Origin: Hyphomicrobiales bacterium
GTDB lineage: Bacteria; Pseudomonadota; Alphaproteobacteria; Rhizobiales; Rhizobiaceae
Reading direction: 5' to 3'
DNA length: 64,000 nt
Assembly (NCBI GenBank): GCA_900473205.1
Contig: UCLB01000020.1
Coordinates: 243,178 to 307,177, forward strand
Part shown: piece after piece, positions 7,049-16,527 of the stretch
How positions within the stretch are numbered: the stretch's first letter is position 1
Layout of the letters: every line of letters begins with the position of its first letter
Position numbers and translations under genes: made by a program
The notes under the pieces: model-generated
Database searches by the model: none
What the model saw: only the letters and a program-made list of their open reading frames with translations
Told to the model about the DNA's origin: nothing

Positions 7049-8512
7049 ATGCGATTAAAGAGTTCAACCGTGTTGAAAAAAATATCTGAGGGACTACGGC
7101 GCGCTGTAGGCGTGACGTCTTTTGCAAAGGCAGTGCTATTTGCGACGGCGGTAACGGTAGCATCCGTTTCTTCCGTGCAGGTGGCGAATGCTGATCCCAA
7201 ATATGCTGGTATCGTTATCGATGCCAAAACAGGCAAGGTTTTGTACAGCGAAGATCCAGATGGTTTGCGCTATCCAGCGTCGTTGACCAAAATGATGACG
7301 CTCTATTTGACCTTCGAGGCTCTAAGCGCCGGCCGCATATCCTTGAATTCGACTGTCCCCGTTTCAGCAAATGCTGCCAAGGAGCCTCCAACCAAGCTTG
7401 GCGTGCGCGCTGGTGGTTCTGTAACGGTAGAGCAGGCCATTCTCTCGCTTGTTACTTTGTCTGCCAACGATATCTCGACCGCACTCGGTGAGTATATTGG
7501 TGGCTCTGAAGAGCGTTTCACACGGATGATGACGGCTAAGGCTCGCGCCCTTGGCATGACGCGCACAACCTATCGCAACGCCAATGGGTTGCCAAATACC
7601 GCCCAAATGACCACGGCTCGCGACCAGGCCCGTTTGAGTATGGCATTGCGTCAGCATTTCCCGCAATATTACGGCTACTTCAGCACGCGCTCCTTCAATT
7701 TCGGAAAGCGTGTCATTGGCAGCCACAACCGCCTCGTAGGCACCGTTCGTGGCGTCGACGGCATCAAAACCGGTTACACCCGCGCCGCAGGCAGCAACCT
7801 TGCAACATCCGCACAGCTCGATGGCCGCTCTATCGTGGCCGTTGTTCTCGGTGGTCGCTCCAGCGCGGCGCGTGATGCGACCATGCGCAAGCTAGTAGCC
7901 GAATATCTTCCGCAGGCATCTCGCAGCGGTAGCGGCAATCTTATTGCTGCAACACCATCTGCACCTATCGAAGAGCCTGTTGCTGTCGTGGCGACTGCAC
8001 CAACCTCCTCTGCTGGTCTTCCAAATGCCGGCCCTGTTCCGCAGGCCCGTTATGCAGATGAAACACCGGTTTCCGCTTTTGCTCCGGCACCTGCTAATGC
8101 AGCCGTTGCTGCCATGGATGTGGCAACGCGTCCAAAGGCTGCCGCACGGCCTGTTCCGCCTGCACCTGTCAACATGAAGCCGGATCGTTCGCTCGTGACG
8201 AACTCCACCAAGGTTGACAACATCGTGACGGCATCAACCGCCCCTGCCCCATCGACTTCCGCCAATGCGGGTTGGGTTATCCAGATCGGCGCATCGCCGG
8301 ACGAAGGCTCTGCACGCAATCTGCTCCAGTCCGCACAGGACAAGGGCGGCAGCCTGCTTCGCACAGCCAAGCCCTTCACGGTCGCCTTCAGCAAGGACGG
8401 CGCCCAGATGTATCGCGCTCGTTTCGGTGGCTTCGGTGACCAGAACCAGGCGGTCAATGCATGCAACGCTTTGAAAAAGAAGGGCATCAGCTGCTGGGCA
8501 TCGCTCCAGTAA
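7049..8512 (+). CDS. Serine-type D-Ala-D-Ala carboxypeptidase (PBP5/6-like) with C-terminal SPOR domain
   Basis: A periplasmic peptidoglycan D,D-carboxypeptidase that would trim the terminal D-Ala of stem peptides. The 487-residue product has a signal peptide ending near VQVANA and then all three S11 active-site motifs: SLTK (Ser78, Lys81), SAN (138-140) and KTG (240-242). After a Pro/Ala-rich linker, the last 80 residues (from GWVIQIGASP to GISCWASLQ) look like a SPOR domain, which in studied proteins binds denuded glycan at septa. The ATG at 7049 follows GGACGGA; a GTG at 7010 is the alternative. The codon mix is less GC-rich than in most neighbours. No operon partner. Confidence 0.92.
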   Translation: MRLKSSTVLKKISEGLRRAVGVTSFAKAVLFATAVTVASVSSVQVANADPKYAGIVIDAKTGKVLYSEDPDGLRYPASLTKMMTLYLTFEALSAGRISLNSTVPVSANAAKEPPTKLGVRAGGSVTVEQAILSLVTLSANDISTALGEYIGGSEERFTRMMTAKARALGMTRTTYRNANGLPNTAQMTTARDQARLSMALRQHFPQYYGYFSTRSFNFGKRVIGSHNRLVGTVRGVDGIKTGYTRAAGSNLATSAQLDGRSIVAVVLGGRSSAARDATMRKLVAEYLPQASRSGSGNLIAATPSAPIEEPVAVVATAPTSSAGLPNAGPVPQARYADETPVSAFAPAPANAAVAAMDVATRPKAAARPVPPAPVNMKPDRSLVTNSTKVDNIVTASTAPAPSTSANAGWVIQIGASPDEGSARNLLQSAQDKGGSLLRTAKPFTVAFSKDGAQMYRARFGGFGDQNQAVNACNALKKKGISCWASLQ

Positions 8513-8603
8513 GCGGAAGACGTTTTGGGCACCGGTGATGGTTATGAAAATTCAGATTACCGGTTCCTCTCCTCGAATTGTATTGTGTAACGAGGCTTTC
8601 CAG

Positions 8604-8867
8604 ATGGCGATCAACGAAAACTATTCGGACATTGCAGCAGGTAAAGGCAGACAACAGAGTCTTTCCGTGCTTCACCCGATCCATGAAGCAGCAATGAGAA
8701 TTGCCGATTTAGGCCTGAACAAATCGCGCCATAAGACGCGCGATCTGGTCAACCTTCTGCTTTGCCACGGCGCACGCGCCTGGCGCAGCAACCAGCCGGA
8801 AGCGAAGATTCATCTTCATATTTCGTGCCGTTCTGGCCGAAGCGCAATCCATATGCGCCTGCGCTGA
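8604..8867 (+). CDS. Hypothetical protein (87 aa)
   Basis: Not recognised. The ATG at 8604 is preceded by GAGG with 8-nt spacing, and the frame (MAINENYSDIAAGKGRQQSL onward) runs to a stop 24 bp before a strong terminator, which supports a real gene. The product is basic, lacks a membrane segment, and has a helix-rich middle (PIHEAAMRIADLGLNK) followed by an Arg/His-rich end. An upstream in-frame ATG at about 8538 would add 22 residues with no obvious ribosome-binding site. A minus-strand frame (8709-9071) competes for this region but crosses the terminator. Confidence 0.5.
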   Translation: MAINENYSDIAAGKGRQQSLSVLHPIHEAAMRIADLGLNKSRHKTRDLVNLLLCHGARAWRSNQPEAKIHLHISCRSGRSAIHMRLR

Positions 8868-8890
8868 CCACCCACAATCCACAAAAAAGC

Positions 8891-8922
8891 CCTGCGAAAC
8901 ATCGGTTCCGCAGGTTTTTTTT
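8891..8922 (+). terminator. Rho-independent terminator followed by a G11 tract
   Basis: CCTGCG and CGCAGG pair around a 12-nt loop and are followed by eight T. Immediately after, 8923-8933 is a run of 11 G. An A6 stretch before the stem could also support minus-strand termination. Confidence 0.8.
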
Positions 8923-9064
8923 GGGGGGGGGGGTAAATAAAAGCTTGCTAGCAAGTTTGGTGAGCCATTGAATACTTTCGGCCTTAAGCGGTCATTGCTG
9001 AACTTGTGCCAAAAAGCTGCCTTCGTTACGCTGGTCCAAGTAAATCTCGCTTCGGGAGACTGGC

Positions 9065-10099
9065 GTGGCAAAACAGGCTTTTATTATTGGGGCCGGGCAG
9101 ATCGGTCGTGCGATTGGTTTGAAGCTCTTGAAGGAAGGTTGGAGCGTTACCTTCGCGAGTCGTCGCGGTAACATGCCAAATGAAGCTCTGGGCTTCGATG
9201 CCAAAGCGATTTATCTCGATCGTAATGAAGCCGGCGCGCTGGCACGAGCTATTAGCGAGGGCGCAGATGCCGTTATCGATACAGTTGCATACGACGAAAC
9301 GCATGCAAACCAATTGATCGATATCGAGGCATCTGTTGGGCAGTTTGTGGTGATCTCGTCATCTAGCGTCTATCGCGATGAGACGGGAAGGACTCTTGAT
9401 GAAGCGAGGGAGAACGGCTTTCCTAATCTCCCGGACGGAATGACAGAGGAGCAGCCAACGGTTGAACCGGGGCCAGAGAACTACTCGACGAAGAAGGTTG
9501 CAATTGAACGGCGACTGCTCGACGGCGCGAAGAGGCATGTCGCTATTCTGCGACCCGCCGCAATCCATGGCACCCATTCCACCCACCCGCGAGAGTGGTG
9601 GTTTGTTAAACGCATGCTGGACGGTCGAGAAATCATACCACTCTGCTTCGAAGGAAAAAGCCGTTTTCATACGACTGCTGCATCCAACATTGCTGAGGTT
9701 GCTGTCCATGCCCTTGCCGAGCCAAGGAAACTTATCCTCAACGTCGCAGATCCAGTAGCCTTAACCGTGTATGAGATTGGTACTCTCATAGCGGAAGCTA
9801 TGGAATGGACTGGGAAATTTGTGCGGATCGACATTGGTGACCCACGTTTTGGTTCACCCATCGGCTGGACGCCTTGGTCTGTACCGGCTCCTTTCACCTT
9901 AAGCACCAAAGCTGCGCGGCAGATCGGATATGAACCTGTCACCGACTATGCACGATCGGTTCCATATACTTGCCAGTGGCTCCGAGGCGATATGTCCGGA
10001 GATTGGCAAGAACGGTTTCACGTGTTGGCTCGCTATACCGTCCCTTTGTTCGATTATGTCACGGAAGACGAATTCTTTGCCACTCAAAGGGCTAAGTGA
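9065..10099 (+). CDS. NAD(P)-dependent epimerase/reductase-like protein (extended SDR family)
   Basis: A 344-residue cytosolic protein with an N-terminal Rossmann loop (FIIGAGQIGRAIGLKL), the extended-SDR serine region VVISSSSVYRDE, a YSTKKVAIE that matches the YxxxK catalytic pair, and a C-terminal substrate-binding part. The family acts on nucleotide sugars or similar substrates; this member's substrate is unknown. The GTG start at 9065 has GGGAG about 8 nt upstream. Codon choice is visibly less GC-rich than in gyrA or uvrA, and the gene is flanked by AT-rich DNA and a G11 tract, so it may have been acquired separately. It stands alone between terminator-like sequences. Confidence 0.82.
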   Translation: MAKQAFIIGAGQIGRAIGLKLLKEGWSVTFASRRGNMPNEALGFDAKAIYLDRNEAGALARAISEGADAVIDTVAYDETHANQLIDIEASVGQFVVISSSSVYRDETGRTLDEARENGFPNLPDGMTEEQPTVEPGPENYSTKKVAIERRLLDGAKRHVAILRPAAIHGTHSTHPREWWFVKRMLDGREIIPLCFEGKSRFHTTAASNIAEVAVHALAEPRKLILNVADPVALTVYEIGTLIAEAMEWTGKFVRIDIGDPRFGSPIGWTPWSVPAPFTLSTKAARQIGYEPVTDYARSVPYTCQWLRGDMSGDWQERFHVLARYTVPLFDYVTEDEFFATQRAK

Positions 10100-10317
10100 C
10101 TCTTACCTCAGCCACGCGAAGGCCAAGTGTCATTATCTCTAATACGCGAATAGCGGAAGATCGTTAACAGCAACGAGGTGCCGCACTCAATGCAAAGCTG
10201 TCTTGTACTCTTTCAAAGCAAGGCTCTGTGATACTGAAATTGATAAAAATTCAATTTATTTGTGAAAACGTTCAGGTGTTATTCCGCATCAGCCTAAAAC
10301 AGGCATCTGAATAGAGA

Positions 10318-10341
10318 GCGGCGAGACTTTTCACCCGCCGC
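10318..10341 (-). terminator. Hairpin downstream of gyrA, probable terminator
   Basis: An 8-bp stem (GCGGCGAG with CCCGCCGC, one G-U) and 8-nt loop lie 15 bp past the gyrA stop. The following T tract on the minus strand is weak (TCTCTATTC), so termination may be partial. Confidence 0.6.
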
Positions 10342-10356
10342 CCCCAACTATCAATC

Positions 10357-13164
10357 TCAGCTATCGCTTTCCGGCGTCGGATCGGTCGGCGTGGTATCGC
10401 TGTCAGCAACCAGGCCATCTGCTTCGGCTTCACCGAGCGCTTCGACCTCGTCTTCGCCTTCCGGCTCATTGATACGCTCGACAGACACGACCTTTTCGTC
10501 CTTGGCAGTCGAGAAGATCGTCACGCCCTTGGTGGCGCGGCTGGCGATGCGGATGCCGTTGACCGGCACGCGGATCAGCTGGCCACCATCGGAAACCAGC
10601 ATGATCTGGTCCTTGTCCTCAACCGGGAATGCAGCGATCAGCTCACCGATTTCCGCAGTCTTGGAGGTGTCGGTGGCACGAATGCCCTTGCCGCCACGAC
10701 CGGAGGTGCGGAAGTCGTAAGACGACGAACGCTTGCCAAAGCCCTTCTGGGATACGGTCAGCACGAACTGTTCGCGCAATTTTAGTTCCTGATAACGGTC
10801 TTCAGGAAGATCACCTTCTTCAGAGACCTCTTCGCCAACCAGCGTGATGTCTTCTTCATCCACACCTGCGGCACGGCGCTCGGCAGCCGAACGCTTGAGG
10901 TAAGCCGCACGCTCCCATGGCTGGGCATCGCTGCTGCCAACGATGGTCATGGAGATGATGCGATCACCCTCGCCCATGTTGATACCACGCACACCGACCG
11001 AATTACGGCCCGCAAACACGCGAACATCATCGACGGAGAAGCGAATGCACTGGCCCAGAGCCGTCGTCAGCAAGACATCATCGCGGTCGGTACAGGTTTC
11101 GACGGAAAGGATTTCGTCACCCTCTTCGTCCAGCTTCATCGCAATCTTGCCGTTTCGGTTGACCTGAACGAAGTCCGACAACTTGTTACGGCGAACCGTC
11201 CCGCGAGTTGTCGAGAACATCACGTCCAGAGTTTCCCACGTCGTCTCGTCTTCCGGCAATGGCATGATGGTGGTGATGCGTTCACCTGCCTCGAGAGGCA
11301 GCATGTTGATCAGCGCCTTGCCCTTGGACTGAGGCGTGCCGATGGGCAGGCGCCAGACCTTTTCCTTGTAGACGATACCGCGCGAAGAGAAGAACAGAAC
11401 CGGCGTATGCGTGTTGGCCACGAACAGACGGTTGACGAAATCCTCGTCGCGCGTTGCCATGCCGGAGCGGCCCTTGCCGCCGCGACGCTGAGCCTTGTAG
11501 GTCGTCAGCGGCACGCGCTTGATATAACCCAGATGCGATACAGTCACGACCATGTCTTCGCGGGCGATGAGATCCTCATCGTCCATGTCAGGACCGCCTT
11601 CGACGATGATACTACGGCGCGGTGTGCCGAATTCATCACGCACGGCGGACAGTTCATCCTTGACGATCTGCTGGATGCGGATGCGCGACGACAGAATATC
11701 GAGATATTCGCTGATCTCAGCGCCGATCTTGTTCAACTCGTCGCTGATTTCATCGCGACCGAGAGCCGTCAGACGGGCAAGACGCAGTTCGAGGATGGCA
11801 CGCGCCTGCTCTTCCGAGAGGTTGTAGGTGCCGTCTTCGTTGATGCGGTGGCGCGGATCGTCGATCAGAAGGATCAGGCTTTCCACGTCGGATGCCGGCC
11901 AGCGGCGCGTCATCAGCTGTTCGCGCGCCGTCGCCGGGTCTGGTGCCTGGCGGATAACGCGAATGACTTCATCGATATTGGCAACCGCAATCGCCAAGCC
12001 CACTAACACATGCGCGCGGTCGCGCGCCTTACGCAGCAGGTACTTGGTGCGGCGACTGACGACTTCTTCGCGGAAGGAAACGAAGGCGCGCAGCATGTCC
12101 AGAAGCGTCATCTGTTCCGGCTTGCCGCCGTTCAGCGCAACCATGTTGCAGCCGAAAGAGGTCTGCAAAGGCGTGTAGCGATAAAGCTGGTTCAGAATAA
12201 CTTCGGCATTGGCATCACGCTTCAGTTCCACCACAACGCGGTAGCCCTGACGGTCGGACTCGTCGCGAAGGTCGGAAATGCCTTCGATGCGCTTGTCCTT
12301 CACCAGTTCGGCCATCTTCTCGATCATCGACGACTTGTTCACCTGGAAGGGAACTTCGGTGATGATGATCTGCTCACGGTCCCCACGCATCGGCTCGATG
12401 GTGGCGCGACCGCGCATAATGACAGAGCCACGGCCCGTCTCGTAAGCTGAGCGGATGCCAGAGCGGCCAAGGATAAACGCGCCAGTCGGGAAGTCCGGGC
12501 CCGGAATGATCTGCATGATATCCGGCAGCTCGATTTCCGGATTGTCGATCAGAGCGATACAGCCCTCGATGACTTCGGAAAGATTGTGCGGCGGAATGTT
12601 CGTGGCCATGCCGACAGCAATGCCGCCTGCGCCGTTGACCAGCAGGTTCGGGAACTTCGCAGGCACCACGACGGGCTCGGAGAGCGTGCCGTCATAGTTA
12701 TCGCGGAAATCGACGGTTTCCTTGTCCAGATCGTCCAGCAGCGAATGCGCGGCCTTTTCCAGACGGCACTCGGTGTAACGTTCGGCTGCTGGTGGATCGC
12801 CATCGATAGAGCCGAAGTTGCCCTGACCATCAATCAATGGCAGGCGCAAGGACCAATCCTGCGCCATACGCGCCAGCGCATCGTAAATGGCGGAGTTGCC
12901 GTGCGGGTGATACTTACCCATCACGTCCCCGGTTACGCGGGCGCATTTTACGTATTTCTTGTTCCAGTCGATGCCAAGCTCGGACATGCCGTAGAGAATA
13001 CGGCGATGAACTGGTTTCAGTCCGTCACGAACGTCTGGAAGCGCACGGCTGACGATAACGCTCATGGCGTAATCGAGATACGACCGCTGCATTTCCTCCA
13101 TGATGGAAATCGGCTCTATGCCTGGCGGAAGCTTTCCGCCGCCTGGGGGGCTCTGGTCAGTCAA
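10357..13164 (-). CDS. gyrA: DNA gyrase subunit A
   Basis: The breakage-reunion subunit of DNA gyrase, which acts with GyrB to introduce negative supercoils. The 935-residue protein is longer than the 875 of E. coli, mainly through an insertion in the C-terminal propeller (around [14 protein letters not shown] to EEGDLPEDR) and an acidic tail. The catalytic tyrosine is in AAERYTE (Tyr130). The quinolone region reads [15 protein letters not shown]: Ser91 and Asp95, equivalent to E. coli 83 and 87, are the sensitive residues, while Asn90 replaces the E. coli Asp82. The GyrA box QRRGGKG is intact, which separates it from ParC. Divergent from a MarC-family gene. Confidence 0.98.
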   Translation of the reverse strand: MTDQSPPGGGKLPPGIEPISIMEEMQRSYLDYAMSVIVSRALPDVRDGLKPVHRRILYGMSELGIDWNKKYVKCARVTGDVMGKYHPHGNSAIYDALARMAQDWSLRLPLIDGQGNFGSIDGDPPAAERYTECRLEKAAHSLLDDLDKETVDFRDNYDGTLSEPVVVPAKFPNLLVNGAGGIAVGMATNIPPHNLSEVIEGCIALIDNPEIELPDIMQIIPGPDFPTGAFILGRSGIRSAYETGRGSVIMRGRATIEPMRGDREQIIITEVPFQVNKSSMIEKMAELVKDKRIEGISDLRDESDRQGYRVVVELKRDANAEVILNQLYRYTPLQTSFGCNMVALNGGKPEQMTLLDMLRAFVSFREEVVSRRTKYLLRKARDRAHVLVGLAIAVANIDEVIRVIRQAPDPATAREQLMTRRWPASDVESLILLIDDPRHRINEDGTYNLSEEQARAILELRLARLTALGRDEISDELNKIGAEISEYLDILSSRIRIQQIVKDELSAVRDEFGTPRRSIIVEGGPDMDDEDLIAREDMVVTVSHLGYIKRVPLTTYKAQRRGGKGRSGMATRDEDFVNRLFVANTHTPVLFFSSRGIVYKEKVWRLPIGTPQSKGKALINMLPLEAGERITTIMPLPEDETTWETLDVMFSTTRGTVRRNKLSDFVQVNRNGKIAMKLDEEGDEILSVETCTDRDDVLLTTALGQCIRFSVDDVRVFAGRNSVGVRGINMGEGDRIISMTIVGSSDAQPWERAAYLKRSAAERRAAGVDEEDITLVGEEVSEEGDLPEDRYQELKLREQFVLTVSQKGFGKRSSSYDFRTSGRGGKGIRATDTSKTAEIGELIAAFPVEDKDQIMLVSDGGQLIRVPVNGIRIASRATKGVTIFSTAKDEKVVSVERINEPEGEDEVEALGEAEADGLVADSDTTPTDPTPESDS

Positions 13165-13416
13165 ATCGGATCACATTCTATGTTAAGAATCGGATGGATT
13201 TTTATAGCGGAAACAGCGCTAAAGCGCCAATTTCCAGCACCGTTATGAACAGTCTTTTGCGTCATTTGCAAGACGATACACAGTTTTCTCCGCAGCCACG
13301 GCAAAAACCGGCAGATCGGGGTTTCAAACACGCGCCGACTTGCCTACCATTGCCAAAAAACAAGCACGTAACGCGGCGGCGCAGCCTTTGATTTGCGGCT
13401 CATAAGCGGGGAAAAC

Positions 13417-14046
13417 ATGGCAAGCACGGAACTCCTGGTCAACGCGCTGACCACAATGCTGGTAACGCTGGACCCGCCAGGCCTCGCGCCCGTGTTTCTG
13501 GCGCTGACGGCAGGCATGACGCGTGCGCAGCGCGGCCAGGTCGCTCTCAGAGGCTCCATCATCGGCTTCGGCATTCTGGCGATGTTTGCGCTGTTCGGTG
13601 CGTCCATTCTTGAAGTGCTGGGCATCTCGTTGGGTGCCTTCCGCATTTCCGGTGGCCTGCTGCTGTTTTGGATTTCCTTCGAAATGATCTTCGAAAAACG
13701 GCAGGAGCGTAAGGAAAAGACCTCGGAGATGGCGATCACGCTCGACCATATCCAGAATATCGCCGTCTTCCCCCTCGCCCTTCCGCTTATAGCCGGGCCG
13801 GGTGCGATCTCCGCGACCGTGCTGATTTCCGGCTCCATGGAAAACAGCTTCGAGAAGGCCATCTTCATTCTGCTTCTGGCTTTCAGCATGCTGCTGGTTT
13901 TTGCCGCGCTGCTGGCCGCAGATCGTCTGGACCGCTTCCTCGGCAATACGGGCCGCGCCATCCTAACCCGCCTTCTGGGTGTGCTGCTGGCGGCGCTTTC
14001 CGTGCAGTTCGTGGTCGATGGCGTGAAATCGGTAATGGCCACCTGA
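13417..14046 (+). CDS. MarC family integral membrane protein
   Basis: A 209-residue protein with six predicted membrane helices and the MarC/UPF0056 hallmarks: TMLVTLDPPGLAPVFLALT near the N-terminus and AVFPLALPLIAGPGAISATV in the middle. E. coli MarC was once linked to antibiotic resistance, but its role is not established. The ATG at 13417 follows GCGGGGAAAAC; eight more in-frame codons upstream start with TTG and are rejected. It lies divergent from gyrA with a 252-bp gap. Confidence 0.9.
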   Translation: MASTELLVNALTTMLVTLDPPGLAPVFLALTAGMTRAQRGQVALRGSIIGFGILAMFALFGASILEVLGISLGAFRISGGLLLFWISFEMIFEKRQERKEKTSEMAITLDHIQNIAVFPLALPLIAGPGAISATVLISGSMENSFEKAIFILLLAFSMLLVFAALLAADRLDRFLGNTGRAILTRLLGVLLAALSVQFVVDGVKSVMAT

Positions 14047-14114
14047 CGAGATACAGACAGCGCGGGCTTTTCTGCTAAAACGCCAAATCCCGACGAGAAT
14101 CGAGAGTTTGCAGA

Positions 14115-15269
14115 ATGCGAAATCTGTTGCGCCTTATCGTGCCCGAAGCGATGCCGGTCAGTTATAAGGAGCGCTTTCGCTCCGCAACCGGCGCTCTAAT
14201 CGGAATTCTCATCACGGGCGTCATCGGTCATCTGGCCGTTGGCAACAGTGCCGCCCTGCCAGCGCTGATCGCACCCATGGGTGCCTCCGCTGTACTACTC
14301 TTTGCCGTCCCCTCAAGCCCGCTTGCGCAGCCCTGGTCCATTCTCTGCGGCAACATCGTCTCAGCCCTCGTGGGCGTGACAGTGGCGCTTCTGGTTGCCG
14401 ATCCCTTCATCGCTGCGGCGCTCGCCATCAGCATCGCCATAGCCGCTATGATGGCGCTGCGCTGCCTGCATCCGCCAAGCGGTGCGGTGGCGCTGACCGC
14501 GGTTCTGGGTGGGTCGGCCATCCATGATCTCGGTTATGGCTTCGTGCTCTGGCCGGTGGCTGGCAACTCAATCGCGCTTCTGGCCGTGGCGATCATCTTC
14601 AACAATCTCTCAGGTCGCCGCTATCCGCACGCCATGCGTCCGCAGCCCGCCAGTCACGGCACGAAAGACCCTGCCCCCATCCAGCGCATCGGCTTTTCAT
14701 CCGCCGATCTCGATGATGTTCTGAAAGACTTCGATCAGGTTCTGGATATCGACCGAGACGATCTCGAAACCATTCTGCGCCGCACGGAACTGCGCTCCTA
14801 CCGCCGCCGTGCCACCCATCTCGATTGCGCCAGCATCATGTCCCGCAACGTGGTGGGCGTCGCCCCAGACGATGCTTTGAAGACCGCGCACGCGTTGATG
14901 CGCAACCACCATTTCAAGGCATTGCCAGTCACAAACGACAGCGCCGAGGTTGTCGGCATCGTCACCCAGACGGATTTCCTCGACAAGGCAAGCTGGACCA
15001 GTGGCCGTCCCACCATCGGCCTCCTTCAGCGGATCAGACTGATATTCTCGGGACGCAGCGCACCGAACGGAACCGTCAAGGACATCATGACCGCGCCGGT
15101 CAAGACCGTGTCACCCAAGACGCCGATAGAAGATGCAATCATCATTCTGGCAGAACAGGGCCTGCATTATCTCCCGGTCGTTGACGACAACAACAAACTC
15201 GCTGGCATCATTTCACAGTCGGATGTGATGGTGGGCATGCTGGTGGACAAGGCCGAAAACACACACTGA
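14115..15269 (+). CDS. HPP family membrane protein with two CBS domains
   Basis: A 384-residue fusion. Residues about 20-170 form an HPP domain of four to five membrane helices with the family signature MALRCLHPPSGAVALTAVLG. In cyanobacteria and plastids an HPP protein has been reported to transport nitrite. The C-terminal half carries two CBS repeats, SIMSRNVVGVAPDDAL and DIMTAPVKTVSPKTPI, each followed by LPVTND or LPVVDD, a likely adenosyl-nucleotide sensor. The ATG at 14115 has GAGAG upstream. It lies 68 bp after the MarC gene on the same strand. The substrate is unknown. Confidence 0.88.
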   Translation: MRNLLRLIVPEAMPVSYKERFRSATGALIGILITGVIGHLAVGNSAALPALIAPMGASAVLLFAVPSSPLAQPWSILCGNIVSALVGVTVALLVADPFIAAALAISIAIAAMMALRCLHPPSGAVALTAVLGGSAIHDLGYGFVLWPVAGNSIALLAVAIIFNNLSGRRYPHAMRPQPASHGTKDPAPIQRIGFSSADLDDVLKDFDQVLDIDRDDLETILRRTELRSYRRRATHLDCASIMSRNVVGVAPDDALKTAHALMRNHHFKALPVTNDSAEVVGIVTQTDFLDKASWTSGRPTIGLLQRIRLIFSGRSAPNGTVKDIMTAPVKTVSPKTPIEDAIIILAEQGLHYLPVVDDNNKLAGIISQSDVMVGMLVDKAENTH

Positions 15270-15412
15270 GGAAAGATCGCGCTTGAGATAATCCTCACGC
15301 CAGAACAATGACTGACCACCGGTCTTCCTTCGGCAACATCGGAACATATGAGCACTCGCAAGGAGACAGCGACGAGCATCACCCGCCGCAGCTCGTCTCG
15401 ATGAGGCCAGCC

Positions 15413-15670
15413 CTACCGCTTCGCCTTCAAAATCCGCTTCCAGATGGTACCACCGAGAAACTTGTTGAAGACCACGAAATAGGCAACCATCAAGGCAAAG
15501 GACAGAAGGGCTGGCATGCCATTAAGCTGGAAACCGTCCTCCGTCCGCCCTCCAAAGACTGTCGCTACTAAAAAGCCAAAGACCCAGAAAGCCGTAAAGA
15601 AATCCAATATGAAGGCAAGTACGATGCGCCATGTGGCGGGTTGACTGCTGGGTGTTGCTGTCTCTGTCAT
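15413..15670 (-). CDS. RDD-like small membrane protein (85 aa)
   Basis: An 85-residue protein with two hydrophobic helices. ATWRIVLAFILDFFTAFWVFG, with its Arg and Asp, resembles the first helix of RDD-domain proteins, and the ending GGTIWKRILKAKR matches the G-GxTxGKxxxxL-type end of that family, so this is probably a minimal RDD protein. No biochemical role is established. It lies 28 bp downstream of ssb on the same strand, so it may be co-expressed with it. It is shorter than the usual 130-residue RDD domain. Confidence 0.7.
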   Translation of the reverse strand: MTETATPSSQPATWRIVLAFILDFFTAFWVFGFLVATVFGGRTEDGFQLNGMPALLSFALMVAYFVVFNKFLGGTIWKRILKAKR

Positions 15671-15698
15671 GCTTGCCCCCTAAATTGAAACTTAAAAA

Positions 15699-16235
15699 TC
15701 AGAACGGAATGTCGTCATCCATATCATTGGAGAAGTTGCCCGCAGGCTGGCCGCCGCGGGAAGCGCCGCCGCGAGAAGACGATGGCTGATCGTTGCCGCC
15801 GCCATAATTTCCACCGCCACCGCCATAGGAAGAGCCGCCAAAATCGTCTCCGCCACGGCTTGCGCCGCCACCACCGCCTTCACCGCGGCCATCGAGCATC
15901 GTCAGCGTGGAGTTGAAGCCCTGCAGCACGATTTCCGTGGAATAACGGTCGGCGCCGGTCTGGTCCTGCCATTTGCGGGTCTGAAGCGCGCCCTCGATGT
16001 AGAGCTTTGCGCCCTTTTTGACGTATTGCTCGATGACCTTGCAAAGACCTTCGTTGAAGACAACGACAGAGTGCCATTCGGTCTTTTCTTTTCGCTCACC
16101 GGAATTGCGGTCGCGCCAGCTTTCGGAAGTGGCGATACGCAGGTTGGCAATGGGGCGACCATCCTGCGTGCGGCGAATTTCCGGATCTGCACCGACGTTT
16201 CCGAGCAAAATTACCTTGTTTACGCTGCCAGCCAT
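15699..16235 (-). CDS. ssb: Single-stranded DNA-binding protein
   Basis: SSB coats single-stranded DNA in replication, recombination and repair and recruits partners through its C-terminal tip. The 178-residue protein, the same length as E. coli SSB, has an N-terminal OB fold ([38 protein letters not shown]), a Gly/Ser-rich disordered linker and the acidic tip DMDDDIPF. The ATG at 16233-16235 follows GGATGAGAAG; twelve more codons upstream are rejected because homologues start at MAGSVNK. It is divergent from uvrA, and the shared region contains an SOS box. Confidence 0.98.
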   Translation of the reverse strand: MAGSVNKVILLGNVGADPEIRRTQDGRPIANLRIATSESWRDRNSGERKEKTEWHSVVVFNEGLCKVIEQYVKKGAKLYIEGALQTRKWQDQTGADRYSTEIVLQGFNSTLTMLDGRGEGGGGGASRGGDDFGGSSYGGGGGNYGGGNDQPSSSRGGASRGGQPAGNFSNDMDDDIPF

Positions 16236-16383
16236 CTTCTCATCCTGTCCACCGGCCCTCATGGCCAGCATATATCCTGTTCAAAATCTGAGGCCACCAT
16301 AGACCATCGTTCGACACCATGGGCAGCAGATGGAACGACAATCCACAAGGAATGTTCTTTCATCAAGCGTCCACTTGCCAATC

Positions 16384-16398
16384 GTTCATCTTTTGTTC
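16384..16398 (+). promoter_or_regulatory. LexA (SOS) box between ssb and uvrA
   Basis: GTTC-ATCTTTT-GTTC is an exact match to the alphaproteobacterial LexA operator GTTC-N7-GTTC. It lies 149 bp from the ssb start and 130 bp from the uvrA start, so it can serve either or both divergent promoters. Confidence 0.88.
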
Positions 16399-16527
16399 TA
16401 TTAAAGCTGCACCAATGAGTCAAGCGCTGCGAAAAGCCGACATGAATTACCTAATATACCTCGACACACCGTTCTGCGTCATTACATAAGAGCCAACGCC
16501 TCCCAACGAGTATTTCCGAGCCATCTC

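Noticed and set aside
12860-12920. Possible quinolone-resistance change in GyrA
   Set aside because: The residues equivalent to E. coli Ser83 and Asp87 are Ser91 and Asp95, the sensitive state. Asn90 in place of Asp82 is more likely a natural variant of the lineage.
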